The position numbers and the translations under genes were made by a program. 64,000 bases of DNA, taken from assembly GCA_019637995.1 (NCBI GenBank), contig JAHBUQ010000002.1, positions 945,428 to 1,009,427 of the forward strand, given 5' to 3'. The first letter of the stretch is position 1. Each line of letters begins with the position of its first letter. A model generated the notes under the pieces. The model searched no databases, had not been told where the DNA came from, and was given only the letters and a program-made list of their open reading frames with translations. This DNA comes from Ignavibacteriota bacterium (lineage in GTDB: Bacteria > Bacteroidota > Ignavibacteria > Kapaibacteriales > UBA2268). Of the stretch, positions 36,775 to 43,930 are shown one piece after another.

Positions 36775-36820
36775 AAATAATAAATTTGGTTTTTAAGCGT
36801 TTCATTTTTTTGAGATGTAT

Positions 36821-36997
36821 ATGAAAATTATTGATTGGAATGAAGATAATAATCTTGAATTGAAAATCAAACGTAATATATCGTTTGAGGAAATTATTAT
36901 TGCGATGAACAATGGTAACTTGTTAGACGTAATTGCCCATCCTAATCAGATAAAATATAAAGGACAGAAAATCTTTTTTGTTAATATAAATAACTAG
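36821..36997 (+). pseudogene. Truncated BrnT-like toxin family fragment (58 aa)
   Basis: MKIIDWNEDNNLELKIKRNI, then SFEEIIIAMNNGNLLDVIAH, then PNQIKYKGQKIFFVNINN. The pattern WNExxNxxLKxxRxISFEExxxAIxxGxLLDxIxHPNxxKYxxQKIFxVxI matches the first two-thirds of BrnT-like type II toxin relatives. Full-length members go on with a YVYLVPFVE-like strand, but here the frame ends at NINN followed by TAG and the next bases in any frame do not continue the pattern. No antitoxin gene is beside it. A start at 36815 is also possible. It is probably a dead fragment, though a short working protein is not excluded. Confidence 0.5.
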
Positions 36998-37041
36998 TGT
37001 CTGAACGAAAGGTATCAAGTAATCAAGAATTTTAATCAATT

Positions 37042-37098
37042 GTCACATTGAGCGGAGTCGAAGACTATAAAAAACACTTCGACTACGCTCAATGTGAC
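37042..37098. repeat. Large palindrome of the GTCAxxxTGAGCGGAGTCGAAG type
   Basis: Two 22-base arms (37042-37063 and 37077-37098) are complementary except for one position (G against T) with a 13-base loop. The core GAGCGGAGTC/GACTACGCTC, including the mismatch, recurs in the hairpin at 22661-22703, and GTCATxxTGAGC recurs at 289-325. It lies between two converging genes. This looks like a dispersed palindromic repeat or a miniature element. Confidence 0.7.
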
Positions 37099-37137
37099 AC
37101 TTGGCTATAGTCATAACATAAGTATAAATAGGTTTCT

Positions 37138-38214
37138 TTATTTGATATTATCACAGCTGATTGCGTGTTTGTCACCTGCTCCATCATACTTCAGAGCTTG
37201 AAATTTATTACCGATATAATCCTCCTGATATGTAACCTGATAATATGCACACGAACCATCTTTGAATTTTAGCCCGATAGCAGCGCGAATATATCTATGC
37301 AGAATTGCACCGGAAATTTGGTGACGTCTGATGTGCCAATCAGGGTCAACTATAACAATTTTAATTACTTCACCATTTTCAAATCTGCCTTTAGCCCAAT
37401 CATTAGATTTTTTTAGTGCTTCAATCATTTGCTTCTCGAGTTTCGCATCAGACTTGGACGCTTTTGGAAATTCAGCACTTTTTGCTCCGGCATTATGAGC
37501 AAAATCATTTAAATCATTCGATAATTTTGCATATTGATTAAAATTATCTCCACTTATCTTGAGCACTCCTGCAGCTGCTTCATCATAAGGGCATCGGATA
37601 ACAATTTTCAGCTTATGCGACCCCGACTCCAACTTTGATAAAGTTTCGGTGTATTCAACCGGTCCGGTGTACTTCTTACCCCAAGGTTTAAAAGTATAGT
37701 TTGGATTTCCGTAAGATATTGTATTTTCAGGATTTGGTGCAATTTCAAAATTAATGTAATCATTCAATAACGCATCACCCGATACTCTTAATGTGCCGAA
37801 AACCAGCTGTTCTTCTGACTCTTCAAGATAGCTGTACTGAGGTGGCTTGACATGATAGATGAATATAATGACCTCCGGTCTCCCATCTTTAGTTAATTCC
37901 TTAATTGTTGCAGGTAATTTTGCAAGTGCATAAATATAATCGCCTGCTTTAAACTCATTTGAAAGTGATTGTGGGTTTTTCGGGTCTATTGGAAATGTTG
38001 AAAACACTACAGTGACAGGATCTTGCTTTAAAATTTTAGGAGTTTCGGCAATATTATCCTCAGAAACTTTGGGCTCAGCTTTTGTTTCAACCTCTGTTTT
38101 CTTTTCCTTTATCAATTCTTTAGCTTTTTTAAGATTTGGAAATTGCGCATTAACAGATGTTGCAATAATAAAAGCACCCAGCAAAATAGAAATAAATCGA
38201 ATGACAGAACTCAT
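37138..38214 (-). CDS. Exported protein of unknown function
   Basis: The 358-residue protein has a signal peptide (FISILLGAFIIATSVNAQ) and a charged lead rich in Lys and Glu (KKAKELIKEKKTEVETKAEPK). A first beta-rich part (about 65-220) includes VFSTFPIDPKNPQSL and YALAKLPATIKEL, and a second part (about 255-350) includes IVIVDPDWHIRRHQISGAIL. I recognise no family. The second half, with its WHIRRHxISGxILHRYI pattern, resembles tails of some uncharacterised Bacteroidota periplasmic proteins, but I cannot name a domain. It is a single-gene unit. Confidence 0.6.
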   Translation of the reverse strand: MSSVIRFISILLGAFIIATSVNAQFPNLKKAKELIKEKKTEVETKAEPKVSEDNIAETPKILKQDPVTVVFSTFPIDPKNPQSLSNEFKAGDYIYALAKLPATIKELTKDGRPEVIIFIYHVKPPQYSYLEESEEQLVFGTLRVSGDALLNDYINFEIAPNPENTISYGNPNYTFKPWGKKYTGPVEYTETLSKLESGSHKLKIVIRCPYDEAAAGVLKISGDNFNQYAKLSNDLNDFAHNAGAKSAEFPKASKSDAKLEKQMIEALKKSNDWAKGRFENGEVIKIVIVDPDWHIRRHQISGAILHRYIRAAIGLKFKDGSCAYYQVTYQEDYIGNKFQALKYDGAGDKHAISCDNIK

Positions 38215-38594
38215 AACACCCTCGTTTTATGATAGTTATACAAAAATATATATATTTTCTTAGTCAAAGATTTAGTACTGTTATACTAAAAAAATCTGAA
38301 ATTGCTTATTGACAAAATGCATTCAAGAGCAAAAAAGTAAATTGTTTAGTTAATATACTAATTTAATCAAAAATAGTGATTATAAAATAAATAACCAAAC
38401 ATTATGTCAAAATATTTTTTAAGTCAAGAAAAATTTGCAGAAAATTATGTCAAAGTAATTTAAACTAAATATTCTGAAAAATTAAATTTACCCCGGTTGC
38501 ATTTTATTAGGAATGTCTAATTATTTATAATTGTCGTACCGCACTTCGAAAGTGCGGTACGACTGATATTAAACAATAATATCTCAAATCTTGA
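38215..38594. other. AT-rich intergenic region holding one perfect GC-rich palindrome
   Basis: About 380 bases between the start of the 37138 gene and the stop of the 19-haem gene. The left part must hold the promoter of the exported protein. The only clear structure is the palindrome at 38534-38564. No coding frame is seen. Confidence 0.5.
38534..38564. repeat. Perfect 14-bp inverted repeat with 3-base loop
   Basis: GTCGTACCGCACTT (38534-38547) and AAGTGCGGTACGAC (38551-38564) are exact complements around CGA. GC content is far above the surroundings. It lies 31 bases after the 19-haem gene stop and can fold in its transcript; without a T-run it is not a standard terminator. Confidence 0.7.
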
Positions 38595-41444
38595 TTAAAA
38601 ATATGCACCAAGAATAGATACAATAATAAGGAATACAATTACAAGTCCAGTAATCAGGGCTGACCAACCAAAAAACTTTATGACTTTATTCAAAGTTCTG
38701 TCAGGTGGATTTACAAACAATTTATCGAGTTGACCTTCTTCTTCGAGTCTGCGATATTCATCAGGTCTGTCGAATTTAAACTCTTCAAGCTCATAACTGC
38801 CTGAAAATATGACTGTATCCATCGGGAATTTTTCGGGTCTGAAATGAGTATTGAAAAAGTGTATTGTAAATATGAACCCTGCTGCAAGCAAAGCCTCATC
38901 GCTATGTATTATAGTTGCGACATTTATAAATTCTCCCGAAAAGAATTTTGTAAAAATATTCGGGAACCATAGCATCATACCTGTAGAACCAATCACAAAA
39001 ATACCCCAGAATACCGCAAAATAATCAAATTTTTCCCAGTAAGTCCATCTTCCGTATTCCGGTCTTGGTCCTTTACCAATGAACCATTTCATAGAGCCGA
39101 TAAAATCATGATAATCTTTCTTCGTTGGCAGCATAGTATCCGGTCCAAGGAGCATTTTTTTCAAGGAACCATATTCTTTACGTTTGTTTACAATTAAATC
39201 ATAAATATGAGTAAAGAATACACCAAATAGTAAAATAGCTGCAAATCTATGTAAAAATCCTGCAATCTCGACACCACCGATTAACTTCACACTAAACTGT
39301 GCCCAGCCGGAATAAGAGAATTTCAGCATCATCCCTGTAGAAGCTAAAGTCAAGAAGCTAAGTATCATTATAACATGAAGGATTCTGCTCAAAGTATTAA
39401 ATCTCATCACTCTTTTTCCGGAATGAGCCATTCCACCTGCAGCTTTTAATGCTCTGATTTCTTTTCTCATCTTTAGAGATTTTGGTAACCATAGTAAAGT
39501 ATGGAACCATGAGACAACAAATGTACCAAGTAAAAGTAAAGTCATTCCCCAAAATGTAATATAAAGCATTGGATACTTATCAGGATCGTGATGTGTTGCG
39601 TGGGTCAGATATTTTGTAAACCCGATATTTGCGTTCGGATGACAACTTGAGCAAGTCTGAACAATATTCACCCGTGAAAGCGATGATTCAGAATGATTTA
39701 TCGGCAAAATTGAATGTGAACTATGGCAATCATGGCATTTTGCCGAGCGAGCAGAACCAAGCATTGATGCTTTCCCATGGTATGTATCAAAATATGCCGA
39801 GCTGATTTTTTCATGACATTTGCCACAGGTTTCCATAATTGAAAATCGAAATTCATCTTTTGTCGGGTCTGTTACCGAATGTGCTACGTGACAGTCATTG
39901 CAAGCCGGTAAGGGATCATTAGATTTTGAAATGTTAGGAGAGTGAATACTTTTGCCAAATTTCTCACTAATTCCCCAGTGACATTTTCCACAAGTTTGAG
40001 AAATATTATCTTTATGGGTTGATGAAACCGGGTTTTGATGGTTCGATTCCAAATGTGCCGAGTGGCAATCAGAACAATTAGCTGTTACAAGCAGACCACT
40101 TATGGTTAGCCCCTGCCCGTGAACTGATTCTGTATAATTATTTATAATATTATCAATCCCATTTTCTTTTAGTCTTAAAGCAGCTTTATGACCATCCTGA
40201 TGGCACTGTGAGCATAATTTCGGAATATTGGTTGTGAAAATCTTTGAATTAGGGTTATGCTTTGGAAGAATTTCATGCTCACCGTGACAAGTTATGCACG
40301 ATGGGGCATCCCCATCACCGGTTAGATTGAATTTACCGTGGCTACTTGTCATAAAATTATTTTGAACTTTATCGTGACAACTTCCACAATTTACTTTTGT
40401 AGTGATTGTCTCACAAGAGCGTATTTTAGATGGACGAACTTCTATATGGCACTTACTGCAAGCCAGTTCATTATGAACCGAATGGTCGAGTTTAGAAATA
40501 TCAACATAAAGTGACCTGCCGTCTGATGATGCTTTAATATCTTTCTTTTGATGACAGTTAAGACATTCTTTTTTTGCAAGACCTACGTCATAAAATGCCT
40601 TTCTTGCCTTATGAGGTTGGTGGCAATCTACACAAGCTGGCAGTACATGCTCTTCTTTCTCCCAAAGCTGTCCGTCAATAATTTTATCATGCACCTCTTC
40701 GATTCTTGCATGACATTGTGTACAAGTTTTTGCTATATTACTTCTTGCAATTGAAGACCTTTTATCTGTATGAGGCAAGATTAAATGCGCACTATGACAA
40801 GACACACAAGTAGCTGTTACTGTCAGCCCCTTTTTGAAAAGCCCTTCACCATGAATACTTTCTGTGTAATTTTCCAAAATGTGTGATTGTGGAATATTGC
40901 GCATAAGCTGTACAGGAGAGCCCTCCTGATGACATTTACCACACAAGAATGGTATTTTAAGAGGAGCAACCGGGGACTTCTCGGATTTAACAGGTACAAT
41001 TTGGTGGCTACCGTGACATATTTTACATGTAGGTGTAAGGGGGTCGCCTCTTTTTCCTGATACCCCGTGCATACTTATGTCAAAATCTTTTTGTTCTTTC
41101 TGATGGCATTTTCCGCAAGTAGCCGGCTTCAAGTCGTCTTCATGAGGTGTTTCTACACCATCAAGGTCGGTATGACAGTCAATACACTTTGCCTCAGCAT
41201 GAACAGAATTCAAAAGGTGAACAGAATTTACGTAAACTGATACGCTTTTGCCTTTAATTTGACCTTTCAAATCCTTATCATCATGACACATCATACAGTC
41301 TTCATTTTCTTCAGGCATTTCTACCTGCTTACTACTCACTGAACTTATCATTGAGAAAGTTGAGTAAATAACAAAAACTGCCAATACGAAAATAATCGCA
41401 TGATTTATTCTTATATATTTCATCATGAGACTTTCAATCTCCAC
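38595..41444 (-). CDS. Fusion of a 19-haem cytochrome c chain with a cytochrome b561-like membrane domain
   Basis: The 949-residue protein has an N-terminal membrane helix (YIRINHAIIFVLAVFVIYSTF). The start could also be ATG 41426 or 41423. Residues about 48-640 contain 19 CxxCH motifs, among them CMMCH, CIDCH, four CGKCH and CSSCH, with repeated SCHSAHxILP and ESxHGxG segments that suggest internal duplication of a few-haem module (NapC/NrfH-like or octahaem-like units). From about 650 on come several membrane helices with His residues (LSRILHVIMILSFL, FLHRFAAILLFGVFFTHIYD, IIHSDEALLAAGFIFTIHFFNTH), as in cytochrome b561/formate-dehydrogenase gamma subunits that bind haem b. Such a protein can pass electrons from the quinol pool to a periplasmic haem wire in one chain. 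It diverges from the arsR operon. Confidence 0.9.
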   Translation of the reverse strand: MEIESLMMKYIRINHAIIFVLAVFVIYSTFSMISSVSSKQVEMPEENEDCMMCHDDKDLKGQIKGKSVSVYVNSVHLLNSVHAEAKCIDCHTDLDGVETPHEDDLKPATCGKCHQKEQKDFDISMHGVSGKRGDPLTPTCKICHGSHQIVPVKSEKSPVAPLKIPFLCGKCHQEGSPVQLMRNIPQSHILENYTESIHGEGLFKKGLTVTATCVSCHSAHLILPHTDKRSSIARSNIAKTCTQCHARIEEVHDKIIDGQLWEKEEHVLPACVDCHQPHKARKAFYDVGLAKKECLNCHQKKDIKASSDGRSLYVDISKLDHSVHNELACSKCHIEVRPSKIRSCETITTKVNCGSCHDKVQNNFMTSSHGKFNLTGDGDAPSCITCHGEHEILPKHNPNSKIFTTNIPKLCSQCHQDGHKAALRLKENGIDNIINNYTESVHGQGLTISGLLVTANCSDCHSAHLESNHQNPVSSTHKDNISQTCGKCHWGISEKFGKSIHSPNISKSNDPLPACNDCHVAHSVTDPTKDEFRFSIMETCGKCHEKISSAYFDTYHGKASMLGSARSAKCHDCHSSHSILPINHSESSLSRVNIVQTCSSCHPNANIGFTKYLTHATHHDPDKYPMLYITFWGMTLLLLGTFVVSWFHTLLWLPKSLKMRKEIRALKAAGGMAHSGKRVMRFNTLSRILHVIMILSFLTLASTGMMLKFSYSGWAQFSVKLIGGVEIAGFLHRFAAILLFGVFFTHIYDLIVNKRKEYGSLKKMLLGPDTMLPTKKDYHDFIGSMKWFIGKGPRPEYGRWTYWEKFDYFAVFWGIFVIGSTGMMLWFPNIFTKFFSGEFINVATIIHSDEALLAAGFIFTIHFFNTHFRPEKFPMDTVIFSGSYELEEFKFDRPDEYRRLEEEGQLDKLFVNPPDRTLNKVIKFFGWSALITGLVIVFLIIVSILGAYF

Positions 41445-41658
41445 AATATGAAAAAATGTAATTTTAAAAATGTAAAATAATATATTTTAAACAATAAAAA
41501 AAATAATTTTTTAACTTGAATATATATTAAATATGAATATTTATATATAGTTACAATAATATCGTAAAAATGCGTTAATTGCAACTTAATACACCCCGTC
41601 ATACTGTTTTATGTGATTTACATGTTGAAAATAACAAATTATGAAATAATGCAAAATA

Positions 41659-41687
41659 TATATCGTATATTTACGATATACGATATA
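41659..41687 (+). promoter_or_regulatory. Palindromic operator for ArsR, adjoining the start codon
   Basis: TATATCGTATAT (41659-41670) and ATATACGATATA (41676-41687) are perfect 12-base complements around TTACG, and the core TACGATA occurs again in the middle. The right arm ends two bases before the arsR ATG at 41690, so bound ArsR would block both transcription and the ribosome site. This is a typical autoregulated ArsR/SmtB arrangement. Confidence 0.75.
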
Positions 41688-41689
41688 TT

Positions 41690-42031
41690 ATGATTACAAA
41701 TGATGAAAAATATAATGAAAAAGATGTGCTGATTGCAAAATTTGCAAAAGCATTAGCACATCCTGCAAGAGTGCAGATAGTTAAATTTCTAGCAAGTCAG
41801 AAAGATTGTTTCTGCGGGAATATTGTTGATTATGTCCCGCTTTCGCAATCAACCGTTTCGCAGCATCTGAAAGAATTGAAAGAAGCCGGATTGATTGTCG
41901 GCAGATACCAGCCGCCAAAAATTTATTATTGTATTAACAAAGAAAATTGGAAAATTGCAAAAACGCTTTTTGATGAAATCTTTGCGACAAATATTGATAA
42001 TATTTGTACAACAGGTGATGATAAAATATGA
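41690..42031 (+). CDS. arsR: ArsR-family metalloid-sensing repressor
   Basis: The 113-residue winged-helix protein carries [20 protein letters not shown], a Cys pair in KDCFCGNIV (C40 and C42) at the position of the metalloid-binding ELCVC motif, and the recognition helix [19 protein letters not shown] third Cys lies near the C-terminus (NICTTG). Binding of As(III) to the Cys residues should release DNA. The perfect palindrome at 41659-41687 is its probable operator. Its stop overlaps the acr3 start (ATGA at 42028-42031). Confidence 0.93.
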   Translation: MITNDEKYNEKDVLIAKFAKALAHPARVQIVKFLASQKDCFCGNIVDYVPLSQSTVSQHLKELKEAGLIVGRYQPPKIYYCINKENWKIAKTLFDEIFATNIDNICTTGDDKI

Positions 42032-43110
42032 GTAGTTTAACTAAAAAACTAAGTTTCTTAGATAGATACCTCACATTGTGGATATTTCTGGCAATGTTTA
42101 TTGGAGTATTTTGGGGATATTTATTTCCCGGAATTTCAGATTTCTGGAATCAGTTTAATGCCGGCACTACGAATATTCCAATTGCAATAGGTTTAATTAT
42201 AATGATGTATCCACCGCTTGCAAAAGTTCGCTATGAAGATTTGGGCGATGTGTTCAGAAATTGGAAAGTTTTGGGATTATCTCTCGTACAAAACTGGTTC
42301 ATTGGACCAATTCTGATGTACTTTCTGGCAATATTGTTTTTAAGTGATTATCCTGCATATATGAACGGATTAATCATGATAGGGCTTGCCCGCTGTATAG
42401 CAATGGTAATTGTCTGGAACGAACTTGCCAAAGGTGATACAGAGTATGCTGCCGGATTGGTTGCATTCAATTCAATTTTTCAGGTTTTATTCTTTTCGGT
42501 CTATGCGTATGTATTTCTAACAATTTTGCCGGGTTGGTTTGGGCTGAAAGGTACAGAAGTTGACATTACAATTGGTCAGATTGCAGAAAGTGTATTCATT
42601 TATCTGGGAATTCCATTCATTTCAGGAATTTTGACACGATTCACATTAATAAGACTCAAAAGTAAAGAGTGGTATCATACAAAATTTATCCCAAAAATCA
42701 GTCCGCTTACTTTGATTGCACTTCTCTTTACAATTGTTGTGATGTTCTCTCTTAAAGGTGAATTGATTATCGAGATTCCTTTTGATGTTGTAAGAATTGC
42801 AATACCTCTTTTGATATATTTCGTAATCATGTTTCTGATTTCATTTTATATGGGATGGAAAATCGGAGCGGATTACTCCAAAACGGCTACTCTTTCATTC
42901 ACTGCTGCAAGCAACAACTTTGAGCTTGCCATAGCAGTTGCTATTGCTGTTTTTGGAATAAATTCAGGTGAAGCATTTGCTGCAGTTATTGGTCCATTGG
43001 TAGAAGTTCCTGTACTGATTGCACTTGTAAATGTATCTTTATTTTTCCAAAGAAAGTATTTTAAAAGTCCTGAAAAAGGTAGTATTAAGGCGCCGGATGT
43101 ATGTCCTTAA
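42028..43110 (+). CDS. acr3: Arsenite efflux transporter of the ACR3 family
   Basis: The 360-residue inner-membrane protein has ten helices. The family-specific Cys is in [13 protein letters not shown] (C123), and the conserved acidic positions lie in [19 protein letters not shown] and [13 protein letters not shown]3 exports As(III) (and sometimes Sb(III)) using proton motive force. It is coupled to arsR through a 4-base overlap and followed 37 bases later by the phosphatase-like arsenate reductase, making a complete three-gene resistance set. Confidence 0.95.
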   Translation: MSSLTKKLSFLDRYLTLWIFLAMFIGVFWGYLFPGISDFWNQFNAGTTNIPIAIGLIIMMYPPLAKVRYEDLGDVFRNWKVLGLSLVQNWFIGPILMYFLAILFLSDYPAYMNGLIMIGLARCIAMVIVWNELAKGDTEYAAGLVAFNSIFQVLFFSVYAYVFLTILPGWFGLKGTEVDITIGQIAESVFIYLGIPFISGILTRFTLIRLKSKEWYHTKFIPKISPLTLIALLFTIVVMFSLKGELIIEIPFDVVRIAIPLLIYFVIMFLISFYMGWKIGADYSKTATLSFTAASNNFELAIAVAIAVFGINSGEAFAAVIGPLVEVPVLIALVNVSLFFQRKYFKSPEKGSIKAPDVCP

Positions 43111-43147
43111 GATGTCAATTTTTTATTAAAATTTATAGGATTAAATT

Positions 43148-43840
43148 ATGAACGAGTTTTTTGTAATTTTGTTTCTTGGCATAATGCTTGGAAATGTAGC
43201 AATGGGTTCAGAAATATTACCTGAACTAAAAAAATATGCTGATGATTCAGCAGGTGATATTAACTTAATTCCTTCTGAGCGCCAAGTTCAGCTTGATGAA
43301 ATTGCTGCTTATTTAACGAACAGAGTTCAGCAAGGAAAAAATATTGATATGACATTTATCTGCACGCACAACTCACGCAGAAGTCATATTTCGCAATTGT
43401 GGGCGGCAGTAGCGACTGAATATTACGGTATTCCGAATGTCAGAACATATTCAGGCGGGACTGAGGCAACTGCTTTCAATCACCGCTCTGTAAGAGCTAT
43501 GAAAAAAGCCGGTTTCAGTATTGATGTTTTGGAAGATGGCAAAAATCCTGTTTACTTATGCAAGTTTGCAGATGGTAAAGAGCCGTTAAAAGCATTTTCA
43601 AAAGTTTATGATGAGAAGTCAAATCCTCAATCAGATTTTATTGCTGTGATGGTATGCTCCGATGCCGATGAAGCCTGTCCATTTGTTAGTGGAGCTGCTG
43701 AAAGGTTTTCTCTTCCCTACGACGACCCTAAAAATTTCGATAATACTGAGCTTGAAGAATCAAAGTATGATGAAAGAACAAAACAAATAGCTACCGAAAT
43801 TTTGTATTTGTTTTCAAAAGTCAGAAACAAGGTGAATTGA
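43148..43840 (+). CDS. LMW-phosphatase-type arsenate reductase with putative export signal
   Basis: The 230-residue protein has a CX5R loop, CTHNSRRS (C72 to R78), the mark of low-molecular-weight phosphatases and the related ArsC enzymes. VMVCSDADEACPFVSG and RFSLPYDDPKNF later supply the general acid and further Cys. The first 21 residues (FFVILFLGIMLGNVAMGS) look like a signal peptide, which is unusual because ArsC reduction of As(V) needs cytoplasmic thioredoxin or glutathione. A periplasmic phosphatase or reductase is possible; if the leader is only a membrane anchor it could face outwards. It ends the arsR-acr3 operon. The start is supported by AGGA 43137-43140. Confidence 0.75.
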   Translation: MNEFFVILFLGIMLGNVAMGSEILPELKKYADDSAGDINLIPSERQVQLDEIAAYLTNRVQQGKNIDMTFICTHNSRRSHISQLWAAVATEYYGIPNVRTYSGGTEATAFNHRSVRAMKKAGFSIDVLEDGKNPVYLCKFADGKEPLKAFSKVYDEKSNPQSDFIAVMVCSDADEACPFVSGAAERFSLPYDDPKNFDNTELEESKYDERTKQIATEILYLFSKVRNKVN

Positions 43841-43856
43841 TTTAAAATTAATATCG

Positions 43857-43892
43857 GTAGGAAGTTTACCATTTTGGTACATTGCTTCCTAC
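43857..43892. terminator. Hairpin between the ars operon and the glycan locus
   Basis: GTAGGAAG (43857-43864) and CTTCCTAC (43885-43892) pair perfectly, and inside the loop TACC (43867-43870) pairs with GGTA (43876-43879). No long T-run follows on either side. It stands between convergent stops. Confidence 0.5.
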
Positions 43893-43930
43893 TGCTTAAT
43901 TCAAAATAATTTGAAAATAAAAATGAATAT

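Noticed and set aside
40041..40050. GTTCGATTCC, a tRNA T-loop-like string
   Set aside because: It lies within the 19-haem coding sequence, and no cloverleaf arms surround it.
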